The notes: generated from the sequence alone by a model not told the origin. DNA of 64,000 bases from Pseudomonadota bacterium (GCA_003353845.1 PIVT01000011.1:1-64000), one strand, 5' to 3'; counted from the first letter of the stretch, positions 9,133 through 18,184 are shown. Numbers and translations are program-made.

Positions 9133-10271
9133 CGAGCAGCCTCACTCTCAGAGACTTCGGAATCTGGAGCGGGAGCGGGAGCTTGCTCTGTGGATTTGGC
9201 TTGTACTTGCAGGCTAGAAGGCACCAGTTTCAGCGGGACGCTGGGAAAAACTTTGTGCGTGCCCGCCGAAACCACGCGATCGCCCAAAGACAGGCCTTCA
9301 GCGACTTCAACACGACCGGGAACGCGCAGCCCCAATTTCACAGGCACGCGCTCACCAAAGACTTCATCCCCGTCCTCTTTTACCCGCCAGACAAAAGTAC
9401 CCGTGCGGTCGTAGACCACAGCAGCCTCGGGAATGAGCAAAGCGTTCGCATGCTCACCCAAGTCGGCACGTATTTTGGTGAAGAGCCCGGGCTTCAGCCG
9501 TCCGTTGCTGTTTTCCACCCAGGCTTTTAACGTGAGTCGGCGGGTTTCAAAATCCAGCGTGGGTCCGATATAGAAAATGCTGCCTTCAAAAGTTTCTCCG
9601 GGATAAGGCGCCACTTCAAACTGAATCAGAAAGCCAAGCTCTACCTTGCCCACGGCCTGTTCTGGCACACTGAAAATCACCTGCAAATTTTCTACGTTGG
9701 AGAGGGGGATCAGTGGGGTTTCATCGTCCACACGATCGCCGGGAAACACCAAACTCAGTCCAATGGCGCCCGACCAGGGAGCCCGCACGACGGTTCGCTC
9801 GACATTGAGACGAGCCAGGTCGACACTGGCCTTGGCGATGTCACGCTCAGCCGCTGCGAGATCTAGATCGGCTTTGGAAGCCGCCTGTTGTTTGACCAGG
9901 TCGCGCGTCCGCGCGTAAACCGCTTCTTTCAGACGCATCACCGCTTCGGCTTCGTCCAAGCGCGCACGGAATTCAGCGTCGTGCAAATGATAGAGTTCAG
10001 CCCCCTTCTCGAAGAACGTCCCCTCCGCAAAGGGGAAATCCACGGATTTGATGACACCCGTCACTTCAGGCTTAATCATAATGTGGCCGGTGGGGTAGAG
10101 TTCCCCAACCAAGTCCACCACATTGCGCAGGTTTTCCCGCGCCACAGCGCTCACTTCCACCACCACAGGTGGCGGCCCGGAAGACTCGGATTCCTCGCCC
10201 TCGCAACCCGCCAGCGCCAACCCACAAGCCAATCCACAAGCCAATCCGCGAGTCCAGCGCAGACCCGTCAT
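9129..10271 (-). CDS. RND efflux periplasmic adaptor (membrane fusion lipoprotein)
   Basis: This adaptor joins the RND pump to an outer-membrane channel. From the chosen start (380 residues) there is a lipoprotein signal ending ALAGC, then barrel-sandwich (lipoyl-like), helical-hairpin and beta-barrel segments. RAPWSGAIGLSLVFPGDRVDD is the typical second half of the lipoyl domain. The frame is open 28 codons further upstream, but only the ATG at 10271 puts the signal peptide at the N-terminus. The signal itself contains a 12-base DNA repeat that encodes GLAC repeats, so two extra cysteines precede the lipobox. It overlaps the pump gene by four bases. Confidence 0.93.
   Translation of the reverse strand: MTGLRWTRGLACGLACGLALAGCEGEESESSGPPPVVVEVSAVARENLRNVVDLVGELYPTGHIMIKPEVTGVIKSVDFPFAEGTFFEKGAELYHLHDAEFRARLDEAEAVMRLKEAVYARTRDLVKQQAASKADLDLAAAERDIAKASVDLARLNVERTVVRAPWSGAIGLSLVFPGDRVDDETPLIPLSNVENLQVIFSVPEQAVGKVELGFLIQFEVAPYPGETFEGSIFYIGPTLDFETRRLTLKAWVENSNGRLKPGLFTKIRADLGEHANALLIPEAAVVYDRTGTFVWRVKEDGDEVFGERVPVKLGLRVPGRVEVAEGLSLGDRVVSAGTHKVFPSVPLKLVPSSLQVQAKSTEQAPAPAPDSEVSESEAAR
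10222..10257. repeat. 12-base in-frame tandem repeat in the adaptor signal peptide
   Basis: CCACAAGCCAAT occurs twice in tandem (10222-10233 and 10234-10245), and a degenerate third unit follows. On the coding strand it gives the GLACGLACGLA part of the lipoprotein signal. Confidence 0.75.
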
Positions 10272-10501
10272 CCACGCGGAGCCCAGCGGGCCTCGATTTT
10301 GCTCGGGTTTCGGTCCTCGACCAGAAAAATGTAAGTGAAAGCCATCAAACAGCATCTTCTGAGAGTATCGGACGCAAACCTCCGGCGGTAGGGAACCCGA
10401 CCCGGCCGGCTGGCCTCACCGATCCCCGATCCTCTAAAAAGGTGGGTTCAGAAGGGCTTCCGTAAGGGAAAGCCGAGAATCAATTGGCTATGCTGCGCCC
10501 C

Positions 10502-12064
10502 ATGAAAAACAACATCGGATCTCTCCTCACCAAGCGAGCTGAAATCAGTCCCACCGTCGAGGCCTTTGTCGAGGTCGAGCGGAAGCGACGTTTCACATTT
10601 TCTGAACTCAACCAACGCGCCAACCGCCTTGGCAACGCCCTGACCCATCAAGGTGTCGAACCCGGCGAGCGCGTGGTCATGCTGTTGATGAACGGCATTG
10701 AATTCATCGAGACCTACTTCGGCGGTGCCAAGATCGGTACCGTGCTCGTGCCCGTGAACTGGCGCCTCGCCTCGGCTGAAATCGCCTACATCCTCAAGGA
10801 TTCGGGTGCCACGAGCATTGTGTACGACTCCGAATTTGATGAGATCATCAAACCCATTCGAAACGGTGAGCACGGCGACACCCACATCTCCCAGTGGATT
10901 CGCAAAGACAATACCGAGGGTGGCGACACGCCCGACTTCAGTCTCGACTACGAGACCATCACCGCGGAGGCTTCCAGCGAGGAACCAGCTCTGGGCGCCT
11001 TTGACGATGATTTGCTCTTTATCATGTACACCTCGGGCACCACAGGACGACCCAAGGGTGCCATGCAAACCCATAACACCATGCTCTGGGCGCATCTCAC
11101 CTGTTTGACGACCTCGGATATGCGCGGCGACGACAGCTTCTTGCTCTCCCTGCCCATGTTCCATGTGGGATGCATGTTGCCCGCCTCGCAAATGGTTCAC
11201 CGCGGTGCCAAGGGCATCATCATGCGCAACATCGATTTCGCCGTGATGTTCCAAGCCATTCAAGATGAGAAAGTCAGCATCTTCATGTCCGTCCCCGCGC
11301 TGCTGCAGTTCATGCTGCTGTTCCCGGACAAAGACAAGTACGACATCTCCAGCGTGCGTTGGATTGCCACGGGCGCGGCCCCCGTTCCCCTGTCCCTGCT
11401 TCGCGATTACAAGGACTTGGGCATTGTGATTTATCAGGCTTACGGCTTAACCGAGGCCTGTGGTCCCGGCACCGTGCTATCCCCCGAAGATGCCGAGACT
11501 AAAGAAGGCTCGGCTGGACGACCGCAAATGCACACCACCATGCGCGTGGTGGATGAGTCTGGCAAGGACATCGAACCGGGCAGCGACCAGGTCGGCGAAT
11601 TACTGCTCGCCGGTCCTCACATGATGACGGGCTATTGGAATAAACCCGACGAGACGGCCAAAGCACTGCGCGATGGCTGGCTTTACACAGACGATCTGTG
11701 CACCATCGATGCCGACGGCTGCATCACCATTTGTGATCGCAAGAAGGACATGATCATCTCGGGAGGTGAGAACATCTATCCGGCTGAGCTTGAAAAGGTG
11801 CTGTCCGATAGCCCCGAGGTGAAGGAAGTGGGTGTGATCGGAATGCCCTCTAAAAAATGGGGCGAAACGCCCGCGGCCATCGTCGTGCCCGCCGACGGCG
11901 AAACGCCAACAGCGGAATCGCTGACCGAGTATTGCAAGAAGCATCTGGCCGCCTTCAAGACACCCAAAGTCTTTGAGTTCACCGATGTACTTCCGAGAAA
12001 TCCATCGGGCAAGCTTCTCAAGCATGAACTGCGCGAAAGTTTTCCTGGACCTGCTCCCGAGTAG
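10502..12064 (+). CDS. AMP-binding acyl-CoA synthetase (fatty-acid or aryl-CoA ligase)
   Basis: This activates a carboxylic acid to its acyl-CoA through an acyl-adenylate. The P-loop-like motif MYTSGTTGRPKGAM (near residue 173), the YGLTEACGPG motif, the GWLYTDDL motif and the catalytic lysine region near the end (PRNPSGKLLKHELR) are all present. The length of about 520 residues fits the family. The start is uncertain: a TTG at 10484 and ATGs at 10490 and 10502 are all in frame, with only weak ribosome sites. ThrH follows on the same strand after 38 bases. The exact acid substrate is not readable. Confidence 0.9.
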   Translation: MKNNIGSLLTKRAEISPTVEAFVEVERKRRFTFSELNQRANRLGNALTHQGVEPGERVVMLLMNGIEFIETYFGGAKIGTVLVPVNWRLASAEIAYILKDSGATSIVYDSEFDEIIKPIRNGEHGDTHISQWIRKDNTEGGDTPDFSLDYETITAEASSEEPALGAFDDDLLFIMYTSGTTGRPKGAMQTHNTMLWAHLTCLTTSDMRGDDSFLLSLPMFHVGCMLPASQMVHRGAKGIIMRNIDFAVMFQAIQDEKVSIFMSVPALLQFMLLFPDKDKYDISSVRWIATGAAPVPLSLLRDYKDLGIVIYQAYGLTEACGPGTVLSPEDAETKEGSAGRPQMHTTMRVVDESGKDIEPGSDQVGELLLAGPHMMTGYWNKPDETAKALRDGWLYTDDLCTIDADGCITICDRKKDMIISGGENIYPAELEKVLSDSPEVKEVGVIGMPSKKWGETPAAIVVPADGETPTAESLTEYCKKHLAAFKTPKVFEFTDVLPRNPSGKLLKHELRESFPGPAPE

Positions 12065-12102
12065 CGCATCTTCAGTTAACGAAAGGAAACAGGAACACGG
12101 CC

Positions 12103-12714
12103 ATGGATCTCGTTTGTCTCGACCTCGAAGGTGTACTCATCCCTGAAATCTGGATCAACTTTGCCGAGAAGACCGGCATCGAGGAGTTGCGTCTCACCAC
12201 ACGCGACATCCCCGACTACGATGTGCTCATGACCAAGCGCCTGGGCATTTTGGAAGAGCACGGACTGGGCATCGAAGGCATTGAGGAAGTGGTCTCAGCC
12301 ATGGACCCCATGGAGGGCGCCAAGGAATTTTTGGATGAACTGCAAAGGACTTTTCAGGTCATCATCCTGTCCGACACCTTTTACGAGTTCGGCCTTCCCC
12401 TGGTGCGCAAGCTGGGCAACCCCACCTTGTTTTGTCACAAGCTCAAGATCTCCGAGGCCGGCAAGATCGAGGACTACCTCATCCGTATTGACGACCCCAA
12501 GCGCCGCGCCGTCAAAGCCTTTCACGAATTGAACTTCAGGGTGATTGCCGCCGGAGACTCCTACAACGACACCAATATGCTGAGCGAGGCCGATGCCGGC
12601 ATTCTGTTCAAAGCCCCCGCCAATGTCATTGAAGAGTTTCCACAATTTCCCAGCGTGACGGAATATGACGATCTCCTGGCCGAGATCCGAAAAGCCGCAG
12701 CTCAACTGCCCTAG
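12103..12714 (+). CDS. thrH: Bifunctional phosphoserine phosphatase / homoserine phosphotransferase ThrH
   Basis: This HAD-superfamily enzyme hydrolyses phosphoserine and can transfer the phosphate to homoserine. It matches the Pseudomonas ThrH type closely along its length: CLDLEGVLIPEIWINFAEKT at the N-terminus (HAD motif I, DLEG), then ILSDTFYEFGLPL (motif II), and AAGDSYNDTNMLSEADAGIL (motif IV). The length of 203 residues is normal for ThrH. AACGAAAGGAAA lies 25-35 bases before the ATG. It probably supports serine or threonine metabolism. Confidence 0.93.
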   Translation: MDLVCLDLEGVLIPEIWINFAEKTGIEELRLTTRDIPDYDVLMTKRLGILEEHGLGIEGIEEVVSAMDPMEGAKEFLDELQRTFQVIILSDTFYEFGLPLVRKLGNPTLFCHKLKISEAGKIEDYLIRIDDPKRRAVKAFHELNFRVIAAGDSYNDTNMLSEADAGILFKAPANVIEEFPQFPSVTEYDDLLAEIRKAAAQLP

Positions 12715-13057
12715 CCAGCAGAGTTCAAGGCTGTTTCTATCCTGACTTCAATAAAATAGGTAGCTCCTGTGCAACTTCTGCACTCTCGAGAGACGCCCTG
12801 GAAGCCAAAGGCCTGCCCGGGCCTGAAAAGTGTATTTCAAGTGCGGGAAACACTCCAGCTGTAGCCCTAACATGCCGTTATTGCTTGAGTACTGGGAAGA
12901 ACCCGTTTCATGCAAGGCCCTCTCGCTTCTTATCAGCCCCGCAGTTTTCGAGAGACTGACCAGGTAGTCACCCGATTGACGTACGAGTCAGAATGACTTA
13001 ATCGGTGTACCTGACCCGGGAAGTAAGCAGAACAGGCAGTGAAACAGTTGGAGCGAC
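12715..13057. other. Intergenic region with inverted repeats before the MMPL exporter gene
   Basis: No gene is visible in these 343 bases. Two nested inverted repeats lie at 12961-13013, described separately. A short AGGCC/GGGCCT hairpin near 12810-12826 may end thrH transcription, but it has no T-run. Confidence 0.4.
12961..13013. promoter_or_regulatory. Nested inverted repeats, candidate operator of the MMPL gene
   Basis: The outer arms CAGGTAGTCACCCGATT (12961-12977) and AATCGGTGTACCTG (13000-13013) pair except for three extra bases. Between them AGTCA-GAA-TGACT (12986-12998) is a perfect smaller palindrome. The structure ends 45 bases before the ATG of the exporter, which suits a repressor-binding site or a leader hairpin. 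No regulator gene is adjacent. Confidence 0.45.
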
Positions 13058-15586
13058 ATGAGTCCGAGTAAACGCATCGAAAGCAAGTTTGAAGATTGGG
13101 CCCGCCTGATCATTCGACACCCTTGGAAATTCATCCTGCTCCCACTCTTGCTGAGCGCCCTGCTCGGCCTGGGCTACGAGAACCTGCGCGTCGAAGCGTC
13201 CACCGAGAGCTTCCTGCAGAAAAACGACCCCGCCCGCCTCACCTACAATGAATTTCGCCGCGAATTCAACGGTGATGAAACCGGACTGCTCCTGATCCAG
13301 TCCGATCAGATCTTTTCCAGCGATTTCCTGCTGCGCCTGAAGGCCCTCCACGAAGACCTCGAAGCAAACGTCCCCTACCTCTCCAAGATCGACAGTTTGG
13401 CCAATGCCCGCTCGACCTATGGACGCGGTGACGAACTCGTCGTTGAAGACCTGTTAGAAGATTGGGATGGGGACGAGTCCGGGGTGGCTGCCATCAAAGC
13501 CCGCGCCCTCTCCATTCCCTTGCTGCAGAACACCATCCTGGCCCCCAACGGAAGGCTCACCGCCATCAATATGGCCTTCACACCGGGACAGCGAGGCGAT
13601 GCCAAAATATTGGACGCCTCAGGTTTTGATGACGATGCCTTTGCAGAAGCGCCCGCGGCTCAAGATTCCAACACGCCTTACGTGCCACCTCTCATGGAGG
13701 CCGAAGAAAACGCGGCCATCGTGCATACCATTGAAACCATCATGGCAAAGCATCACGATCCGGAGCACTTCCCCATCCAATTGGGTGGTGGCCCGCCCAT
13801 GACCTACTTGATTCTCGGTGCCATTGAGAGTGACATGACCTTCTTTACCACCGGGGCGATTTTGGCCATCGCGCTCCTGCTCTTCGCCCTATTCCGCAGA
13901 CTCTCCGGCGTGTTCTTGCCCGTGGTTTGTGTGGTGATTCCTTTGCTGGCCACCTTTGGCATGATGGGGCTCATGGGCCTGCCTATCACCATTGCCAGCC
14001 AGATCATGCCCAGCTTCTTGCTGGCCGTGGGTGTGGCCGATGCCGTTCACCTCCTGGCCATCTTCTACAATCAGTACGACAAGGGAACCAGTCGCGAAGA
14101 ATCCCTGGTCTACGCCTTGGGCCATTCGGGCCTGGCCCTGCTCATGACCAGCATCACCACCGCCGGCAGCCTCATGTCCTTCCTCTCCGCCGATCTCCAG
14201 ACCCTCAAGGACTTCGGAATATCGGCACCTGCCGGTGTCATGCTGGCGCTCTTTTACAGCTTGACCATGTTGCCCGCCCTCATGGTGGTCACCCCCATTC
14301 GGCGCAAGACACGCAAGGCCGATGCGGGTAAGGCCGGGAAGCTAGACCACATTCTCAGCCACATCGGTGACTTCTCAACGGCTCGTCCATGGGCCATGGT
14401 CGCGGTCTGGAGCCTGGTTTGCCTGGGATCGGTATACGGAGCTATCAAGATTGAGTTCGCCCACAATCCATCGCATTGGTTCAAGGAAGGCACTCCTTTC
14501 CGCACAACCATGGATCTGGCCAAGAACGAAATGGGGACGGGCTTGTCGGCCGAGGTGCTCGTCGACACCGGTGCCGAGAACGGATTGCACGATCCGGAGA
14601 CCCTGCGCCGCATCGATGCAATGCAGCAATACCTCCAAGACGTCGAGATCTCCGGTGTCGGCGTCGGCAAGGTCATCTCCATCATCGACATTATCAAAGA
14701 AACCAACCAGGCCTTGAACAGCAACGATCCCGCCGCCTATGTCATTCCCGACACTCGAGCACTCGTCGCACAAGAGCTGTTGCTCTTTGAAAACTCGGGC
14801 TCGGATGATTTAGAAAACGTCGTCGATCCACTGTTCCAAAAGGCACGCCTCACCCTGCTCATTCCCGACGCCGACGCCTTTAAATACAAGTTCTTCATCG
14901 AAGAAGCCCAGATCGAATTGAATCGTATCGCTGGGGACAAAGCCGATGTGCAAATCACGGGCTTGATTCATCTCTCGGCGCGCACCACCTCGGCCATGAT
15001 CACCAGCATGGCAAAGTCCTACGCCATCGCCCTTGTGGTCATCACCATCCTCATGATCGTCCTCATCGGCGATGTGCGCATGGGTGCCCTGTGCATGATT
15101 CCCAACCTCGCACCCATCGTCTTCTCCCTGGGCTTCATGTACTGGTTTGATTTCCCGCTCGACGCTTTCTCCATGCTCATCGGGAGCATTGCCTTGGGCA
15201 TCGCCGTGGACGACACCATTCACTTCATGCACAACTTCCAGCGCTACTTCCGCGAAACGGGCAATGCCCGACTGGCCGTTCACAAAACCTTGCTTTCCAC
15301 GGGACGAGCGCTGCTCATCACTTCGGTGGTCTTGAGTGCAGGCTTCTTCGTTTTCGCTTTTGCCACCATCAACAACATCGTCAATTTCGGAATCATCACG
15401 GGTGTGGCCGTCATCGTGGCCTTCCTGGCCGACGTCCTGCTCTCCCCTGCCCTGGTGGTCATCGCCACGCGCAAAGAAGAACTCTCCGGTACGCCCACGC
15501 GACAACAAAGCAGTGAAGAAATGGATGCAATGAGTTGGGTCGGCGACGGAGAAATGCCTGTCTTTGAGGCCCGCACTTCTCTCTGA
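13058..15586 (+). CDS. MMPL/RND-superfamily exporter with sterol-sensing-like domains
   Basis: This large membrane exporter (842 residues) has two repeats. Each has one helix, a periplasmic domain of about 200 residues, and a block of five helices. The first block includes GVADAVHLLAIFYNQYDKG and the second GIAVDDTIHFMHNFQRYF, the family's conserved intramembrane aspartates. Members carry lipids, hopanoids or lipid-linked metabolites rather than drugs. GGAG lies seven bases before the ATG. A structured leader precedes it, and the following gene is convergent, so it is probably expressed alone. The substrate is unknown. Confidence 0.9.
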   Translation: MSPSKRIESKFEDWARLIIRHPWKFILLPLLLSALLGLGYENLRVEASTESFLQKNDPARLTYNEFRREFNGDETGLLLIQSDQIFSSDFLLRLKALHEDLEANVPYLSKIDSLANARSTYGRGDELVVEDLLEDWDGDESGVAAIKARALSIPLLQNTILAPNGRLTAINMAFTPGQRGDAKILDASGFDDDAFAEAPAAQDSNTPYVPPLMEAEENAAIVHTIETIMAKHHDPEHFPIQLGGGPPMTYLILGAIESDMTFFTTGAILAIALLLFALFRRLSGVFLPVVCVVIPLLATFGMMGLMGLPITIASQIMPSFLLAVGVADAVHLLAIFYNQYDKGTSREESLVYALGHSGLALLMTSITTAGSLMSFLSADLQTLKDFGISAPAGVMLALFYSLTMLPALMVVTPIRRKTRKADAGKAGKLDHILSHIGDFSTARPWAMVAVWSLVCLGSVYGAIKIEFAHNPSHWFKEGTPFRTTMDLAKNEMGTGLSAEVLVDTGAENGLHDPETLRRIDAMQQYLQDVEISGVGVGKVISIIDIIKETNQALNSNDPAAYVIPDTRALVAQELLLFENSGSDDLENVVDPLFQKARLTLLIPDADAFKYKFFIEEAQIELNRIAGDKADVQITGLIHLSARTTSAMITSMAKSYAIALVVITILMIVLIGDVRMGALCMIPNLAPIVFSLGFMYWFDFPLDAFSMLIGSIALGIAVDDTIHFMHNFQRYFRETGNARLAVHKTLLSTGRALLITSVVLSAGFFVFAFATINNIVNFGIITGVAVIVAFLADVLLSPALVVIATRKEELSGTPTRQQSSEEMDAMSWVGDGEMPVFEARTSL

Positions 15587-15607
15587 GATTTTCTCTAAGC
15601 GAAAGCT

Positions 15608-17092
15608 CTACCCCTGCACGTAACACCCACCGTCTTTTAATGCCCGCATCAGAGCCGCACATTCCTGACCAATATACCTTGTGTGTTGAGGCATCAGCCA
15701 AGGCATGACATCCAATAGGTACCAGGACAGATCTTCCGGGTCGTCGAATTCCCCTTCCCACAAGACCGCATCTGCTTCATGGGTAATCAACATTCCTCTG
15801 GATTTGCCATTCTCGATCCCAAACAAGAACAAACCCGCTGGATCCGTTTTCAGCGGGAGCGGTCGTTTGAAATGGTCTTCCAATAACCGCCATCCCTGTT
15901 TCCAATTGCCCTCATTGATGTGGGCCGAATGAATGATAAAAGTGGCCGAGCCGACAGGTACCCCGAGTTCTGCTGCCACTTCTCGTTGCAAGCGAACCAA
16001 GGACATCGCTTCCAGTGGCCACTCGTTATAGATGTCAGTCGCCCTCAACACGCAAGAGCCGAACAACTCACCATCGAGAATGTCGAAAGTCACCGAAATG
16101 ATATTGGGTGCGCCCTCATTGGCCACTTGAAGATCTATGGGATCAAGCAACACCATGGTGCCACTCCTGCTGTCCTGAGACTTCTTGAGTTGCTCAACAA
16201 CTCGCTGCAACTGATTCATGCGGACCGTCTCCTCCCCTCCTTTCGATCTACGCAAGGGCGCTTCTTGCAACCGTTGCCCATAACTGTAGTCGCGATACTC
16301 AGAGGGAGAAGAAGACATGAAATGCCGGTAATAAGTTTCAAATTCATCTCTATTGAATTCAAAGAATGAGGCGGGACCCTCCTCTTCTTGATCCAACTCG
16401 ATTGTAAGAACCGCATTCAAGGCATCGGCCACGCGGTCACCCTCTTCAGAGCATTTCACCAGACCGCAGCGCAATACCATATTGAGTAACTGCAGCCAGC
16501 CATCCCCAAGGTCATCTGCAAACATTGGAAAACTCGTCTTCCTGGAGGGAAACGTAACTCGTGGCGCGATGACGATGGGGGGAAACGTTCGCTGTTCCAT
16601 TTCCTTTGGCAAAAAGGGAACACGGTCCAACTGTTCCGCAACCTCGCGCGGGCTCTTATCACGCCAATCCCAAAGTGTGACATAGCGTCTAAGCTGGTCT
16701 ACCGCTTCACAATCCATTTCTGGATAAAGAGACCAGCCTGAACCTTCCACCTTGCCTTCCTGGTTAATGCCATCCTGCCACAGGGCCGTGAGAACCTCAC
16801 CTAACATGGCTGGGTCATCACCACACAAAACAATATTTCGGATGGATGGGTTTAGATACAACCCTCTCAACAACCAGCCCAAATCTGTTTTCGAATTCAA
16901 CGTACCAACGAAACTCACCCTATTGAGATCCACCTGCGCAGCAATGGCCTTGACGGGGGAATGAAGAGAGCACACGGCAATGTCTCCACTTGCTGAATTT
17001 CGCCAGTTCAGCTTTCGTACATATTGAGACTCCCAGGTGTGTATAATTTCATCCGTTGTCTGGTGGCCATCCGCCAATCTTTCCATGGACAT
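15608..17092 (-). CDS. MtrA-like / thymidylate-synthase-like / DUF4346-like fusion protein
   Basis: Three regions can be seen in 494 residues. Residues 36-155 resemble the cytoplasmic part of MtrA, the corrinoid subunit of methanogen methyltransferase (SGDIAVCSL, then IRNIVLCG and a WQDGINQEGKVEG stretch). Residues 190-405 resemble thymidylate synthase: DSRSGTMVLLDPID, then FDILDGELFGSCVLRATDIY, LQREVAAELGVPVG and SAHINEGNW. Residues 412-494 resemble DUF4346 (DPAGLFLFGIENG, then an ending of RYIGQECAALMRALKDGGCYV). The synthase proline-cysteine-histidine centre reads APNI, so the catalytic cysteine is lost. The MtrA segment lacks a histidine where the cobalt ligand is expected. The frame extends upstream to 17149, but AAGGAG six bases before the chosen ATG favours 17092. 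It is probably a methyl- or folate-binding partner of the MtmB-like system across the tetR gene. Confidence 0.75.
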   Translation of the reverse strand: MSMERLADGHQTTDEIIHTWESQYVRKLNWRNSASGDIAVCSLHSPVKAIAAQVDLNRVSFVGTLNSKTDLGWLLRGLYLNPSIRNIVLCGDDPAMLGEVLTALWQDGINQEGKVEGSGWSLYPEMDCEAVDQLRRYVTLWDWRDKSPREVAEQLDRVPFLPKEMEQRTFPPIVIAPRVTFPSRKTSFPMFADDLGDGWLQLLNMVLRCGLVKCSEEGDRVADALNAVLTIELDQEEEGPASFFEFNRDEFETYYRHFMSSSPSEYRDYSYGQRLQEAPLRRSKGGEETVRMNQLQRVVEQLKKSQDSRSGTMVLLDPIDLQVANEGAPNIISVTFDILDGELFGSCVLRATDIYNEWPLEAMSLVRLQREVAAELGVPVGSATFIIHSAHINEGNWKQGWRLLEDHFKRPLPLKTDPAGLFLFGIENGKSRGMLITHEADAVLWEGEFDDPEDLSWYLLDVMPWLMPQHTRYIGQECAALMRALKDGGCYVQG

Positions 17093-17164
17093 CATCATCT
17101 CCTTCACCAGCACACATACACTCACGCCACTCACAAGCCGCGCGGCCAATGTAGCCCTATTAAC

Positions 17165-17180
17165 TAATCAGTTGATTAAT
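17165..17180. promoter_or_regulatory. Candidate TetR operator, site 1 (fusion gene)
   Basis: TAATCAGTTGATTAAT contains the perfect palindrome TAATCA-GT-TGATTA. It lies 72 bases upstream of the fusion-gene start (minus strand). It matches the site before the MtmB-like gene at 14 of 16 positions. Confidence 0.65.
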
Positions 17181-17428
17181 ATCCTAGTCCGAAGGCTCTG
17201 GTTGTGCAAAGGGAAACTGACCGCAACTCCGGGGAGGCCCCTCTCAACCACGACAGCCAGGGTCGATGTTCGACATTTCACGAGATTGGACTGAGGAAGC
17301 GCATCTGCTAAAATCGCGCCCTCCCTCACAGGCATGAACAAGCTATGGAGTCAAATTCAACCCCATAGGGCAGTACCCGCAGCAATGCGACCCAGGACTC
17401 TATTGTTTTGAGTTGCTACCCAACAAAC

Positions 17429-17448
17429 TCATGTCTGAAAAAACATGA
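17429..17448. promoter_or_regulatory. Inverted repeat just upstream of tetR
   Basis: TCATGT (17429-17434) and ACATGA (17443-17448) are perfect inverted arms around eight A-rich bases, 14 bases before the GTG of tetR. It differs in sequence from the two shared operators, so it may be a hairpin or the site of another regulator. Confidence 0.4.
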
Positions 17449-17462
17449 CATAGGCAGGGACC

Positions 17463-18146
17463 GTGGCAGCGAAAAAAAAGACCGTGCCCTCAAAGACCCG
17501 AAAAAAGGTGTCTAAAAAGCGCGGCCGACCCAAGAAACCGGTAGATGAACAACAGATCCGGTTAGATCTAATCGATGCAGCAGCTCGCTGCCTGACTGAA
17601 CAATCTTATCGCTCCGTCTCCATCAGAGAGATTGCAGAAGAAGCCAATACAACGTCCGCGATGATCAGTTACTACTTTGGGAACAAAGAAGGCCTCGTCA
17701 TTGCGCTACTCGAAAACACATTAACCAAGCCAAGAATCCTCGCGGAGGGTGAGGCGGCCCTGCCCGTTACAGACAAAAATCAACGCACCGCCTTTGCCCT
17801 GCAGGAATTTGTCACCATACAACAGAACCACCCCTGGTTGAGCCGGTTGATTGTTGATGACCTGCTAAATGAAGAGTCGACCATTCGAGACGTTTTCCTT
17901 GGCAAGATTGCAAAAAATAGTGCCGCCTTTTTCAAAACCTTTGTCGACCTTCAAAAGAAGGAAGGCGTGTACAGAAAAGATCTCGACACCAAATTGACGA
18001 CTGTTTCCATTATCAGTCTTTTCCTAATGCCATTCATTGCCATGCCAATGATTCGAGAGGCCTACGGTGTCGACATGGAAGGCAAGGACCTCGATCGATG
18101 GGTAGAACACACCATCGACATTTTGGCAAATGGCATCGATCGCTGA
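17463..18146 (+). CDS. TetR/AcrR-family regulator with AT-hook-like N-terminus
   Basis: This is a probable repressor of the flanking methyl-transfer genes. A lysine-rich extension (residues 4-25) ends in KKRGRPKKP, which has the Gly-Arg-Pro core of an AT-hook that grips the minor groove of AT-rich DNA. The TetR helix-turn-helix follows at about residues 33-78 (SVSIREIAEEANTTSAMISY, then YFGNKEGL). A helical ligand-binding domain makes up the rest (227 residues). The GTG start has GGCAGGGA four bases upstream. The near-identical palindromes on both sides of this gene are its likely targets. The ligand may be the methylated substrate of the pathway or a product, but this is inference. Confidence 0.9.
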   Translation: MAAKKKTVPSKTRKKVSKKRGRPKKPVDEQQIRLDLIDAAARCLTEQSYRSVSIREIAEEANTTSAMISYYFGNKEGLVIALLENTLTKPRILAEGEAALPVTDKNQRTAFALQEFVTIQQNHPWLSRLIVDDLLNEESTIRDVFLGKIAKNSAAFFKTFVDLQKKEGVYRKDLDTKLTTVSIISLFLMPFIAMPMIREAYGVDMEGKDLDRWVEHTIDILANGIDR

Positions 18147-18151
18147 TCACA

Positions 18152-18184
18152 CAGGCATTGCAGCCTGACACACCCGTTTTTTTG
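18152..18184 (+). terminator. Weak hairpin and T-run after tetR
   Basis: CAGGC (18152-18156) pairs with GCCTG (18163-18167), and a run of T begins at 18177. The nine-base gap before the T-run makes this a weak candidate terminator. Confidence 0.3.

Larger units (their letters stand above)
17093..17462. other. Divergent control region between the fusion gene and tetR
   Basis: No gene is visible in these 370 bases. The region is AT-richer than its surroundings and must hold the promoters for both directions. It contains the shared operator at 17165-17180 and a second inverted repeat at 17429-17448 directly before tetR. Confidence 0.6.

Noticed and set aside
8230-9414. Long plus-strand open frame (394 codons) opposite the RND pump and adaptor
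   Set aside because: It spans the antisense of two well-supported genes and has no recognisable product or ribosome site.
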